Notes: generated by a model not told the origin, from the sequence alone. DNA of 33,664 nt from JBEKZD01 sp050013395 (GCA_050013395.1 JBEKFI010000017.1:1-33664), one strand, 5' to 3'. Shown: positions 22,777 through 31,956, counted from the stretch's first letter. Made by a program: numbers and translations.

Positions 22777-23916
22777 GTGAACAAGGTGGCCATCACGCTG
22801 CTCATGGTCACGCTGATGCTGTTGACGATCGGCGTGGTCATGCTGTTCAGCACCAGCGCGCTCCAGGCGAGAGATCGTTACGGCGATCCCAACTATTTGC
22901 TGAAGCGCCAACTGGCTTGGATGGCGATCGGCGGCGTCGGCTGTGTGGCCGCCGCGGGAATCCCGTATCCGAAATTGCGCGGCGTGTGCGTGCCGGCGCT
23001 CGTGATTTCCGGATTGTTGCTTGCCGTCGTGCTCGTGCCGCACATGGGCATCAAAGTCGGCGGCGCGCGCCGCTGGCTCGGGGCTGAAGGCTTAAGGTTT
23101 CAGCCTTCGGAGTTCGCGAAGCTGGCGCTCGTGGTCTGGCTGGCGCACTGGCTCGCGAAGGAAAAGCGGCGGATCGATCAGTTTGACCGCGGCTTTGCCG
23201 TACCCATGGCGGTTGTGGGCGTGTTCCTGCTGCTGGTGCTGGCCGAGCCGGATTTCGGTTCGGCGGCGCTGCTGGCCTTGGTCGCGTTTGCGATGATGTT
23301 CGTGGCGGGTGTGCGACTGCAGTTTCTACTGCCGACGATCCTGGCAGGCGTGGCGGGATTTGCCGCGTTGGTGATTCACAGTCCGACGCGCGCGGCGCGG
23401 CTGATGGCGTTCATGGACCTGGAGAAGTACAAGCAGGGCCCGGGCTATCAGGTCTGGCAAGCGATCCTCGCGTTTGGTTCCGGTGGCATCAACGGACTCG
23501 GGCTGGGTAACAGTCGGCAAAAGATGTTCTATCTGCCGGAAGCGCACACTGACTTCATCTTCCCGATCATCGGCGAAGAACTCGGATTGGTCGGGACGTT
23601 AGCGGTGCTTGGTTGCTTCGTGGTGCTCGTCGCCTGCGGGGTGTGCATTAGCCTGAAGGCGTCTGATCTGTACGGACAATATCTCGGTCTCGGCATCACG
23701 TTGCTGATCGCGCTGCAAGCGTTGATCAACATCGGTGTCGTCACGGCATGGCTGCCCACGAAAGGGTTGCCGCTACCGTTCATTAGTTTTGGCGGTTCAA
23801 ATTTGATGATGATCCTCATCGCGGTGGGCGTCTTGCTGAGCATTTTTCGTCACGGCGTGGCGGAAGCACGAAGCGAAGACCAGGAGTTTTTCGCCCAGCG
23901 CGAGCAGGTGACATAA
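22777..23916 (+). CDS. ftsW: Septal peptidoglycan glycosyltransferase FtsW
   Basis: SEDS-family polytopic enzyme (379 residues, ten predicted helices) that polymerises lipid II at the septum with FtsI. Typical elements: MLFSTSALQARDRYGDPNYLL after the first helix (split here from the following ...KRQ), GGARRWLGAEGLRFQPSEFAK, the motif AEPDFGSAALL, PEAHTDFIFPIIGEELGLVG, and the late LPLPFISFGGSNLM loop. The start is GTG 22777, 24 bases after the LysM gene; an upstream alternative is not seen, and the ribosome site is weak. The LPEAHTDFIF form favours FtsW, as does its place before murG; RodA is the alternative within the family. Confidence 0.94.
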   Translation: MNKVAITLLMVTLMLLTIGVVMLFSTSALQARDRYGDPNYLLKRQLAWMAIGGVGCVAAAGIPYPKLRGVCVPALVISGLLLAVVLVPHMGIKVGGARRWLGAEGLRFQPSEFAKLALVVWLAHWLAKEKRRIDQFDRGFAVPMAVVGVFLLLVLAEPDFGSAALLALVAFAMMFVAGVRLQFLLPTILAGVAGFAALVIHSPTRAARLMAFMDLEKYKQGPGYQVWQAILAFGSGGINGLGLGNSRQKMFYLPEAHTDFIFPIIGEELGLVGTLAVLGCFVVLVACGVCISLKASDLYGQYLGLGITLLIALQALINIGVVTAWLPTKGLPLPFISFGGSNLMMILIAVGVLLSIFRHGVAEARSEDQEFFAQREQVT

Positions 23917-23930
23917 GAGGAGTGGGGAAA

Positions 23931-24001
23931 TGGAGTGATGGAGTATTGGAGTACTGGGGAACGTCGTTCCCAACACTCCAACACTCCAATGCTCCAGTAC
24001 T
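23931..24001. repeat. Long imperfect hairpin of TGGAGT iterations
   Basis: The left arm 23931-23962 is built from repeats of TGGAGTNNT. The right arm 23966-24001 is built from complementary ACTCCAACACTCCAATGCTCC units. The arms pair imperfectly over about 30 bases around a three-base loop (GTC), with a perfect GGGAAC/GTTCCC core. It fills the ftsW-murG gap and resembles other dispersed repeats of this genome type; no T tract follows. Confidence 0.75.
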
Positions 24002-24033
24002 GCGGTGTCCTGAGAGGAGTAAAGGTGCGATGA

Positions 24034-25152
24034 GTGAAAGTGACAATCGCATGTGGTGGAACGGGCGGGCATTTGTTTCCTGGCTTGGCAGTGGCGGAGG
24101 CGCTGACGTCGCGCCGACACGAAGTCAGGTTGCTGGTCTCCGAAAAGGCTGTCGATCAAGCGGCCTTAGCCGCATCGACGAGCTTCTCCGACCCATCCAA
24201 GGTCGGAGTGCAGGCAATCTCGGCGGTCGGCTATGGCGGGTCACGACAGTTGATTCGTTTCTGTTACCGCTTGGCGCAGGCAACAAAAGATTGCGCGGAC
24301 GTCTGCAGTGATTTCGAGCCCGACGTGGTGCTCGGGATGGGGGGGTTTACCTCCGCACCCGCCGTGTTGGCGGCGCGGTGGCGACGCACGCGGACGTTGA
24401 TTCACGAGTCCAACGCCGTGCCCGGCAAGGCGAACCGCTGGGTGGGCCGACTCGCGGACCACGTGGCGGTGGGCATGGCCGATTGCGCGCGATTTTTCGG
24501 ACGCAAACCCGTCACCGTGACGGGGACGCCGATTCGTGCGGCCCTGCGGCGTGGCAAGGTGGCGGACGCGCACGAGCAACTCGGACTTGATCGTGGGCGG
24601 CTGACGATTTTGGTGATGGGGGGAAGCCAGGGGGCGCACGCAATCAACGATGCGATGGCCTGCGCATTGCCCTGGCTCAACGATTGGAGGGAGAGGACGC
24701 AATTTGTGCACTTGAGCGGAACGCCTGATGAACCGTTGGTGCGTGAGGCGTACGAGAAGGAGGGAATGACAGCGAAGGTCATGAGTTTTTGCAGTCAAAT
24801 GGAGTTGGCCTACAGCGCAGCCGATCTGGTGATGGGGCGTGCAGGAGCAGCGACATTGACCGAAATCGCTGCGTTTGGGTTGCCGTCGATCCTGATTCCA
24901 TTTCCCCATGCCGCTGGCGATCATCAACTGCACAACGCCCGCGTGTTCGAGCGCGCAGGTGCGGCGCGGCTCGTCGAGCAGTCGCAGCTTTCGGGCTTGC
25001 ACGCCGAGAGAGGGGAGCGACTTGCTGAAGCCGTATCGACTTTGCTGAGTGATGATGTTCAGCGCGAGCGAATGGCGGCGGCAGCACGATCGCTCGCCGT
25101 GGCAAACGCTGAGGAACGCATCGCCACACTCATCGAACAGTATGCTGACTAA
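24034..25152 (+). CDS. murG: UDP-GlcNAc transferase to lipid I (MurG)
   Basis: Membrane-associated GT28 enzyme adding GlcNAc to lipid I to make lipid II. The 372-residue protein has the GT-B signatures: GGTGGHLFPGLAVAEAL at residues 8-24, VVLGMGGFTSAPAVLAA near 95, HESNAVPGKANRWV, the linker GTPIRAAL, GGSQGAHAIND, and the donor-site segment GRAGAATLTEIAAFGLPSIL followed by AGDHQ. GTG 24034 is chosen because AAAGG (24021-24025) lies eight bases before it and it opens directly onto the conserved MKVTIACGGTGG. The end overlaps the start of murC-murB by 11 bases. Confidence 0.95.
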   Translation: MKVTIACGGTGGHLFPGLAVAEALTSRRHEVRLLVSEKAVDQAALAASTSFSDPSKVGVQAISAVGYGGSRQLIRFCYRLAQATKDCADVCSDFEPDVVLGMGGFTSAPAVLAARWRRTRTLIHESNAVPGKANRWVGRLADHVAVGMADCARFFGRKPVTVTGTPIRAALRRGKVADAHEQLGLDRGRLTILVMGGSQGAHAINDAMACALPWLNDWRERTQFVHLSGTPDEPLVREAYEKEGMTAKVMSFCSQMELAYSAADLVMGRAGAATLTEIAAFGLPSILIPFPHAAGDHQLHNARVFERAGAARLVEQSQLSGLHAERGERLAEAVSTLLSDDVQRERMAAAARSLAVANAEERIATLIEQYAD

Positions 25153-27478
25153 ACAACAACTGATTGAATTTCTCGGTGCTGGGCCGCGTCGCGTGCATTT
25201 TGTCGGCATCGGCGGCATTGGGATGAGCGGGCTGGCTAGAATTTTGCTGCACCAGGGTCACCTCGTCACAGGCTCGGATCTTTCGCCCAACGGGGAGACG
25301 AAAGCCTTGAAAGAGCTTGGGGCAATAATTTACCGCGGCCATTCCGACGACCATGTGAAGCCGGACACGGAGTTGGTCGTGTACACCTCAGCCGTCAACG
25401 GCGAGAACGAGGAATTGCAGGCGGCGGCTGAGTTGAAAATACCTTTTGTCCGCCGTGGCGTGCTGCTGACCGCGTTGATGAGCCATCACAACAACATCGC
25501 TGTCGCCGGCACGCACGGCAAGACGACCACCACTTCGATGATCGCTTACGTGCTGACCCGCAGCGACAGCGCGCCGAGTTTCTGCGTGGGCGCGCACGTT
25601 CCGATTCTCGGAAGCAACGCGCAGATCGGCGCCGGCAAATATTTCGTGGCTGAGGCGGACGAAAGCGACGGGACGCTGATCGGGTTTTCTCCCGAGTACG
25701 CCGTTTGTCTGAACATCGAGTCTGAGCATCTTGATTTTCACCGCTCGATGCAGGCGTTGCTGGCAACCTTTGAGACATTCCTCACGAGCACGCTGAAAAC
25801 CGTCTTCTACTGTGCCGACTGCGCCAATTGTGTCGCGCTGGCCAAAAAACTTCGCTCGGCGATTTCGTTCGGCCTGGCTGAGACGGCGGATTATCGCGCA
25901 CTGGACATTCAGCCGACCAGATGCGGCAGCCGTTTCACGGTCGCGTGCCGTGATCAGAACATCGGCACGGTCGAGCTGATCATTCCCGGGAAACAAAACG
26001 TGGTCAACGCCCTGGCGGCGATCGCCGTGGCCGATCAGTTGGGCGTGTCGTTCGAGAGAGTGGCCGAGGCGCTCGGCGGGTTCACGGGAGCGACACGGCG
26101 CTTCGAGCGGCGCTACGATGGCGACGGCGTTATGGTCGTGGATGACTACGCGCATCATCCGACGGAAATCCGCGCCACGATCGCCGCGGCGCAGACGCTT
26201 GGGTTCAAGAGGATCATCGTCGCGTTCCAGCCGCACCGCTATTCGCGGACGCAGGCGTTGCGAGATCAGTTCGCGACGGCATTTCAAGGCGTGGACAAGT
26301 TGTTTCTCACGGACATTTACCCGGCCAACGAAAAGCCGCTGGAAGGCATCAGCGGCAAAACGATTCTCGACGCGGTGATGACCACAGGGCAAAGCGCAAG
26401 CATCTACGAAACCGATTTTGAAAAACTGTCGGAGAGACTTTTGCAGGAAGCCCGGTCCGGCGACCTGATTCTAACGATGGGAGCAGGCGACATCTACAAA
26501 GTGGCCCAGACTGTCGCCGAGAAACTTGCCGCTCGTGGGCCAAACATTCCAAGTCAAACGAGGCGAACCATGAATATCGAATCTGAGTTGCGCGGGATGT
26601 TGTCGGATAAATCGAAAGTGCGCCCGAATGAGGTGATGGCCTGCCACACGTCGCTCAAGGTCGGGGGTCTCGCGGAGTTCTGGATTGAGCCGTGGGACGA
26701 AGGAGACTTGGCGAAGTTGCTGCATTACTGTCATGTGCAGGAGATTCCGATCACGATCATCGGACGCGGAACGAACCTGCTCGTCCGCGACGGCGGCATC
26801 CCCGGCGTGGTCATCCAGCTCACCAGCGCAGAATTCTCGAGGGTGGAAGTCGACGGCGAGCGATTGATTGCCCGCAGCGGTGCCCGGCTCAAAAGCATCG
26901 TCAATCTGGCCAAGAGGCACGAACTGGGCGGGCTGGAGTTTTTGGAGGGAATTCCCGGCTCGCTCGGCGGCGCGTTGCGCATGAACGCAGGCGCGATGGG
27001 GAGGCAAACCTTCGACGTGGTCGAATGGGTGCGGTACGTGAGCTATTCGGGTGAGGTTTACGACGCGGATGCGAAGAATCTGCCCATGGCGTATCGCGAT
27101 TGCCCGCTGTTCACCAACCATGTCGTCCTGTCGGCCATTCTGCGCGGCGAGAAAACCCCGCGGGCTACCACCGAAGAAAGACTGCGGACGTTTGAGAAGA
27201 GGCGCTGGGCGAGCCAACCGGTCATGCCTAGCGCGGGCTGCATTTTCAAGAATCCCGAAACGATCCCTGCGGGCAAACTGATTGAGGAACTCGGGCTGAA
27301 GGGAGTCCATGTTGGCGGCGCGCGGGTGTCGGAGGTGCACGGCAATTTTATTGTGAACGAAGGCGGGGCAACAGCGGCGGATGTGTTGCGATTGATCGGG
27401 ATCATCCGCGAGCGTGCCCGCCAGGAGCGGGGCATCGAGCTTGAAACCGAAGTGATGATTTTGGGGAAAGACAAATGA
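25142..27478 (+). CDS. murC-murB: MurC-MurB fusion: UDP-MurNAc:L-Ala ligase and UDP-enolpyruvyl-GlcNAc reductase
   Basis: A single 778-residue frame joins two cytoplasmic enzymes. Residues 1 to about 465 are MurC (HFVGIGGIGMSGLARILL near the N terminus, P-loop GTHGKT at 123-128, VDDYAHHPTEIRATI, FQPHRYSRT), which adds L-Ala to UDP-MurNAc. From about 477 comes MurB, an FAD enzyme that reduces UDP-GlcNAc-enolpyruvate to UDP-MurNAc (TSLKVGGLAEFWIEP, IGRGTNLLVRDGGIPG, GIPGSLGGALRMNAGAM, SAGCIFKNP, ARVSEVHGNFIVN). The usual active-site Ser of SAGSxFKNP is Cys700 here. No stop separates the two, and the internal Met at 477 (ATG 26570) has no good ribosome site. MurB precedes MurC in the pathway, so the product passes from the second domain to the first. 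ATG 25142 is the start; the open frame upstream lies inside murG. Confidence 0.93.
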   Translation: MLTKQQLIEFLGAGPRRVHFVGIGGIGMSGLARILLHQGHLVTGSDLSPNGETKALKELGAIIYRGHSDDHVKPDTELVVYTSAVNGENEELQAAAELKIPFVRRGVLLTALMSHHNNIAVAGTHGKTTTTSMIAYVLTRSDSAPSFCVGAHVPILGSNAQIGAGKYFVAEADESDGTLIGFSPEYAVCLNIESEHLDFHRSMQALLATFETFLTSTLKTVFYCADCANCVALAKKLRSAISFGLAETADYRALDIQPTRCGSRFTVACRDQNIGTVELIIPGKQNVVNALAAIAVADQLGVSFERVAEALGGFTGATRRFERRYDGDGVMVVDDYAHHPTEIRATIAAAQTLGFKRIIVAFQPHRYSRTQALRDQFATAFQGVDKLFLTDIYPANEKPLEGISGKTILDAVMTTGQSASIYETDFEKLSERLLQEARSGDLILTMGAGDIYKVAQTVAEKLAARGPNIPSQTRRTMNIESELRGMLSDKSKVRPNEVMACHTSLKVGGLAEFWIEPWDEGDLAKLLHYCHVQEIPITIIGRGTNLLVRDGGIPGVVIQLTSAEFSRVEVDGERLIARSGARLKSIVNLAKRHELGGLEFLEGIPGSLGGALRMNAGAMGRQTFDVVEWVRYVSYSGEVYDADAKNLPMAYRDCPLFTNHVVLSAILRGEKTPRATTEERLRTFEKRRWASQPVMPSAGCIFKNPETIPAGKLIEELGLKGVHVGGARVSEVHGNFIVNEGGATAADVLRLIGIIRERARQERGIELETEVMILGKDK

Positions 27479-28392
27479 AGCGGTTACGCGTGGCGGTTTT
27501 GATGGGCGGACCATCCGCGGAGCGCGAGGTGTCGTGCCAGTCGGGGAGGGTGGTGGTGCAGGCGTTGCTGAACGCGGGGGCACAGGTCTGCGAAGTGGAT
27601 GTGCAGGGACAGGATTTCTGGTTGCCGTCCAACATACACGTGGCATTCATTGCCTTGCACGGCACATTTGGCGAAGACGGCCAAATCCAGCGAATTCTGG
27701 AAGAGCGTGGCGTGCCTTACACGGGATCGGACGTCGAGGCCAGCGCGCTTGCGTTCGACAAGGGCGCGGCCAAGGCGGAATTCGTCGCAGCAGGCATCCC
27801 GACACCGCCGTATGCAGTGATCGAGAGAGATTTGACGCCGCTGGCGGCGATGCAACCGCCGTTGGTGATCAAACCCGCGCGGCAGGGATCGAGCGTGGGA
27901 ATCACGATTGTGAAGGTTCGCAGCGAACTGGAACAAGCTTGCGCCCGGGCCTGGCGATACGACGAACGCCTGATCATCGAGCAGTTCATCCGAGGACGCG
28001 AGCTGACCGTCGGCATTCTCGGCGGAGGAACATTGCCGGTCATCGAGATTTGCACCAGGCGCGCGTTCTTCGATTATCAGGCGAAGTACACACCCGGCGA
28101 GACGGAGGAGATCGTGCCGGCGCCGCTCGACCAGTTGACGACCGCTCGCGTCCAGGACCTTGCGAGACGGGCGCATGATTGTCTGGGTTGCCGCGATTTC
28201 TCCCGCGTCGATGTGATGTTGAGCGCGGGCGGTGAGCTTTTCGTGCTGGAGGTGAATACGATTCCCGGTTTGACCGCCAACAGCCTGTTGCCCAAAGCGG
28301 CGCGGGCGGCTGGGCTGAGCATGCAGGATGTGTGCGTGCGGATGGTGGAGATGGCGTTGGCGCGGCGCGAAACAGCCGTCGCGATGGCATGA
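27475..28392 (+). CDS. ddl: D-alanine--D-alanine ligase
   Basis: ATP-grasp enzyme joining two D-Ala to supply the dipeptide used by MurF. The 305 residues fit the short DdlB form. Motifs: VLMGGPSAEREVSCQSG at the N terminus, ALHGTFGEDGQIQRILE near residue 60, PYTGSDVEASALAFDKGAAK (two parts), PPLVIKPARQGSSVGI, and the C-terminal metal and substrate site VLEVNTIPGLTANSLLPKAA. It overlaps murC-murB by four bases (ATGA) and is followed three bases later by ftsQ, so all three are likely to be translated together. Confidence 0.95.
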   Translation: MKRLRVAVLMGGPSAEREVSCQSGRVVVQALLNAGAQVCEVDVQGQDFWLPSNIHVAFIALHGTFGEDGQIQRILEERGVPYTGSDVEASALAFDKGAAKAEFVAAGIPTPPYAVIERDLTPLAAMQPPLVIKPARQGSSVGITIVKVRSELEQACARAWRYDERLIIEQFIRGRELTVGILGGGTLPVIEICTRRAFFDYQAKYTPGETEEIVPAPLDQLTTARVQDLARRAHDCLGCRDFSRVDVMLSAGGELFVLEVNTIPGLTANSLLPKAARAAGLSMQDVCVRMVEMALARRETAVAMA

Positions 28393-28395
28393 ACG

Positions 28396-29271
28396 ATGAT
28401 GAAGCTCGGCAACCGAAGAAAAAAACGCCAGCAGTACTTGCTGGACGTGAAGGTGCAGACGCAGGGCCGGTTGCGCCGTCGCCTGCGCTGGATTGCGGCG
28501 GTGCTGTCGGCTGTGGCGGTGTTCATCCTGACCTGTTACGGACTGTGTCGGCTTGTGAGATTCGGCGTCGCACGGCTCGCTTTTGAAAACCCGCGCTTTG
28601 CAATTGCCCAGATCGTGGTGGAAAACGACGGCGGATTGACGCCGCAGCAAGTGGTTCAATTCGCCGGTGTGCGTGTCGGGCAGAATTTGCTCGCGCTCGA
28701 TTTGAATCAGGTGCGGCGCACCCTGGAAATGATTCCGCTGGTCAAACGCGTCGAAGTGCGGCGCCTGTTGCCGCAGCGGCTGTTCATTCACATCGACGAG
28801 CGCATTGCCGTCGCCCGGTTGCGCGTCCCGAGCCGCGAGTTGAACGGCACGACCTTTTTGATCGACCGCAGCGGTGTCGTCATGAAACCGATCAAGCTGG
28901 CGGACGGAACAATGCTGCAACCGCAGATGCCGGGATCGCTGCCGTTGCTCACGGGCGTAACGCTGGCCGATCTGCGCGTGGGCAGGCCCGTGGAGTCGGA
29001 ACAAATCTGCCGCGCGCTGGAGTTGTTGAACAAGCTGCAACAAGTGGCCGCGGGCTCGATGCTGGAGGTCGAGCAAATCGATTTGTCGAAGTCGCATCAA
29101 TTGACGCTGGTCACCAAACAGCGCACGCTCGTGAAGTTCGATGTGGAGGAATTCCCGCACCAGTTGCGGCGGTTGAGCGCGATTTTGAGCTGGGCGCAAC
29201 AGCGGCAGAAACTGGTGCAGTCTGTGGATTTGACGGTTAATCGTGGTGTGCCGGTGACTTTTGTGAATTAG
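28396..29271 (+). CDS. ftsQ: Cell division protein FtsQ
   Basis: Bitopic membrane protein (291 residues) with a very basic cytoplasmic head (NRRKKRQQYL), a membrane helix at about 34-56 (WIAAVLSAVAVFILTCYG), and a periplasmic POTRA domain beginning about residue 67 (FAIAQIVVENDGGLTPQQV) that ends with PLVKRVEVRRLLPQRLFIHI. It links early divisome proteins to FtsL/FtsB and FtsWI. Between ddl and ftsA is its usual place. Start: ATG 28396 or the adjacent ATG 28399; no strong ribosome site can be picked, and the first follows the ddl stop by three bases. Confidence 0.9.
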   Translation: MMKLGNRRKKRQQYLLDVKVQTQGRLRRRLRWIAAVLSAVAVFILTCYGLCRLVRFGVARLAFENPRFAIAQIVVENDGGLTPQQVVQFAGVRVGQNLLALDLNQVRRTLEMIPLVKRVEVRRLLPQRLFIHIDERIAVARLRVPSRELNGTTFLIDRSGVVMKPIKLADGTMLQPQMPGSLPLLTGVTLADLRVGRPVESEQICRALELLNKLQQVAAGSMLEVEQIDLSKSHQLTLVTKQRTLVKFDVEEFPHQLRRLSAILSWAQQRQKLVQSVDLTVNRGVPVTFVN

Positions 29272-29289
29272 AGGGAAGGTGGGCGATTC

Positions 29290-30519
29290 ATGTTACAGAA
29301 AGAGAAGATCATCGTCGGACTTGAAGTGGGAACATCCAAGGTGTGCGCGGTCGTCGGCGAGGTGCTCGATGACGGCAACATCATGATCGTCGGCGTCGGG
29401 CAGGTCGCCTCGGAGGGCGTGCGCAAGGGTGAGATCGTGGACATCGAGGCCGCCGTGCAGAGCATTCACACCGCCGTGGCCGATGCGGAAGAAAGCGCGG
29501 GCGTGGAGATTCACAACGTCTACGCCAGTGTCAGCGGCGGTCACATCCGCTGTTTCAACAATCGCGGCAGCGTCGCCGTCACCAACGAAGACCGCGAGAT
29601 CACCGAGGAAGAAGTCCGCAACGTTTTGCTCAACGCCAAGGCCGTCAATATCCCGATGGATCACGTCGTCATTCACGCCATCCGGCAGCATTTCTTTGTG
29701 GACGGTCATGACGGAATCCAAAATCCCGTGGGCATGATCGGCGCAAAACTGGAGGCCGATGTCCACGTCATCTACGGCGTGCGCACCCGACTGCAGAACA
29801 CGATCAAGTGCATCAAACAGGTCCCGCTGGACGTGCAAAACATCGCCGTCAGCGGCTTTGCTTCCGCGCTGGCTGTGCTGACCACCGAGCACCAGCAACT
29901 CGGCGCTGTCGTCATCGACATGGGCGGCGGGACGACTGATTGCATCGTCTATCAGGAAGGCACGATCCAACATAGTGGCGTCTTGGCCGTGGGCGGCGAT
30001 CACATCACCAACGACATCGCCACAGGCTTGAAAATCCCCATGAACCGCGCCGAGCAACTCAAGATCGAGTACGGCTCGGTCGAATGGCCCGTGCAGGATG
30101 AATTGATCAATCTGAAGCGCGAAGTGGGTCTGCCCGATCGCCAGGTGTCGAAGGAACAGCTTTGCCGCGCCATGAACCTGCGCGTCGAAGAGACGCTGAC
30201 GTTGGTCAAAAAGGAACTGGAAAAACACAAACTGCTCGATTGCCTCGGTGCGGGCGTTTTCATCACGGGCGGCTGCGCGCGCTTGCGCGGACTGGAGACG
30301 CTGGCGGGTCAAATCTTCGGATTGCCGGTTCACATCGGCCATAGCCACACCGTCAGCGGGCCAACTTCCGCGATTGAAAGCCCCGAATACTCCACCGCGA
30401 TCGGTCTGGTGCGCTACGCGCTCGGTTCGCAACGCGACAATCACCAAGCCCCGAGGGGTTTTCGGCAGGTCGGTCAGCTTTTCCATCACCTCGCGCAAAA
30501 AGCGCGCGCCTTGATGTAG
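29290..30519 (+). CDS. ftsA: Cell division protein FtsA
   Basis: Actin-like ATPase (409 residues) that tethers FtsZ to the membrane. It shows the phosphate-1 motif VGLEVGTSKVCAVVGE at the N terminus, the FtsA-specific 1C subdomain (residues about 85-160, with VTNEDREITEEEVRNVL), phosphate-2 VVIDMGGGTTDCIVY, and the adenosine motif FITGGCARLRGLE. The last residues (VGQLFHHLAQKARALM) can form the amphipathic membrane-targeting helix. GAAGG at 29275-29279 lies ten bases before the ATG. It precedes ftsZ by 15 bases. Confidence 0.96.
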   Translation: MLQKEKIIVGLEVGTSKVCAVVGEVLDDGNIMIVGVGQVASEGVRKGEIVDIEAAVQSIHTAVADAEESAGVEIHNVYASVSGGHIRCFNNRGSVAVTNEDREITEEEVRNVLLNAKAVNIPMDHVVIHAIRQHFFVDGHDGIQNPVGMIGAKLEADVHVIYGVRTRLQNTIKCIKQVPLDVQNIAVSGFASALAVLTTEHQQLGAVVIDMGGGTTDCIVYQEGTIQHSGVLAVGGDHITNDIATGLKIPMNRAEQLKIEYGSVEWPVQDELINLKREVGLPDRQVSKEQLCRAMNLRVEETLTLVKKELEKHKLLDCLGAGVFITGGCARLRGLETLAGQIFGLPVHIGHSHTVSGPTSAIESPEYSTAIGLVRYALGSQRDNHQAPRGFRQVGQLFHHLAQKARALM

Positions 30520-30534
30520 GAGAAAGGAAACTGT

Positions 30535-31956
30535 ATGTCGATGCCGCGTAAGACAGCGTCTTCACACAAAACCCATGCGCTCAAAGCCGGTGCTTCGCCC
30601 GCTTCCGAGTCGTCCGCGCAGCAGAAGCCTGCTCTAGTGGTCGAACACAAGTCGCAAGCGACAGAAAGGAAATCCGAGCCTGCGCATCGAATCCGGCTCA
30701 AGCTTTTCGGCGTGGGCGGAGCGGGAGGCAACGCCGTGGCCCAGATCGCTGCATCATCCACGGAAGCGAAGCAAGCGCTGGCGGGAGTTGAACTGGTGGC
30801 CGTAAACACCGATTTGCAGGCGCTGGAAGCCGTGGCGGGTGCGGAGAAGAGTCATCACGCTTTGAGCGTGATTCAGATCGGCTCCGCTGTTACCCACGGC
30901 CTCGGCACGGGCGGCGATTGCGAACTCGGCGCGCGCGCTGCGCAACAGGACTCTGAGCGATTGGAGGCGCAGTTTCAGAATTCGGATGTGGTGTTCATCG
31001 TTGCAGGACTCGGCGGCGGCACGGGAACCGGCGCGAGTCCCGTCCTGGCGCGACTGGCCAAGGAACAAGGGGCGCTCGTGCTCGCGTTCGTGTCGATGCC
31101 GTTCGGATTCGAGGGCGACCGTCGCCGTCAACAAGCGTTGGCAGGACTCGAACAATTGAAAGCCCAGGCCGATGCCGTCATCTGCATTCAAAACGACAAA
31201 CTGTTCAAGATCGTCGGCGAGAACGCCACCGTGCTGGACGCGTTCAAACACGGCAATGAGATCGTCGCCAGCGGTGTGCAGGCAATCTGGCAGCTTCTGT
31301 CGTGCAAAGGACTGATCAACCTGGATTTTGCCGATCTGCGGACAACGCTCGGCTCAAAACACTGCGAAGGGATTTTTAGCTGCGGCGAAGCCGAAGGCGC
31401 CGATAAAGCGCGCGACGCCGTCAAAGCGCTCATGGAAAGCCCGCTCTTCGACGGCGGCGAAACGCTGGCCAGAGCCGAAGGCGTGCTCGTCAGCATCCTC
31501 GGCGGACCGGACCTGACCTTGACCGACGTGCAACGCGCAGTCGAGCCGATCTCGCGTCAGGCCAATCGCGCTCATGTCATCATGGGCGCGGCCATTGACG
31601 AGAATTACCGGGGCAAACTCGCCGTCACCGTCATTGCTGCCGCCGCCAACATGGCGCGGAAGAGCGTCCAACCGATCGCCGTGAAACCATTTTCCTTGCG
31701 TCGGCCGGGCGAAGCGACACCTTTCCGTACCATGAGCGCGCCGGCGCAAACAACACCAATCGCTGGTTCGGCGGCCATGGCGGCGATCAGCGAATCCGCA
31801 GTTCAAAAGAAAGAGGCCGCCAAACCAAAACAGGAAACGCTCCCGCTCGAAGGCGTCAGCCGTGGCCGGTTCGATAGAAGCGAGGCGACGCTCTACGAAG
31901 GCGAAGATCTCGATGTCCCCACGTTTCTCCGTCGCGGCATCAGCCTGAAGCGGTAG
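30535..31956 (+). CDS. ftsZ: Cell division GTPase FtsZ
   Basis: Tubulin-like GTPase (473 residues) that forms the division ring. An unusual N-terminal extension of about 50 polar residues precedes the core, which starts IRLKLFGVGGAGGNAVAQI. The tubulin signature is GGGTGTGASPV (about residues 160-170). The T4/T5 regions (SMPFGFEG, IQNDKLFKI) and the T7 loop NLDFADLRTTL keep the catalytic acidic residues. The region after T7 (GSKHCEGIFSCGEAEG) diverges from the usual GxAMMGxGxA. A variable linker ends in EDLDVPTFLRR, matching the conserved C-terminal peptide that binds FtsA. AAAGGA at 30523-30528 gives a good ribosome site. Last gene of the cluster. Confidence 0.96.
   Translation: MSMPRKTASSHKTHALKAGASPASESSAQQKPALVVEHKSQATERKSEPAHRIRLKLFGVGGAGGNAVAQIAASSTEAKQALAGVELVAVNTDLQALEAVAGAEKSHHALSVIQIGSAVTHGLGTGGDCELGARAAQQDSERLEAQFQNSDVVFIVAGLGGGTGTGASPVLARLAKEQGALVLAFVSMPFGFEGDRRRQQALAGLEQLKAQADAVICIQNDKLFKIVGENATVLDAFKHGNEIVASGVQAIWQLLSCKGLINLDFADLRTTLGSKHCEGIFSCGEAEGADKARDAVKALMESPLFDGGETLARAEGVLVSILGGPDLTLTDVQRAVEPISRQANRAHVIMGAAIDENYRGKLAVTVIAAAANMARKSVQPIAVKPFSLRRPGEATPFRTMSAPAQTTPIAGSAAMAAISESAVQKKEAAKPKQETLPLEGVSRGRFDRSEATLYEGEDLDVPTFLRRGISLKR

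Noticed and set aside
27484..29199. 571-codon minus-strand frame opposite ddl and ftsQ
   Set aside because: Antisense shadow of two well-identified genes; rich in Arg, His and Gln with no domain.
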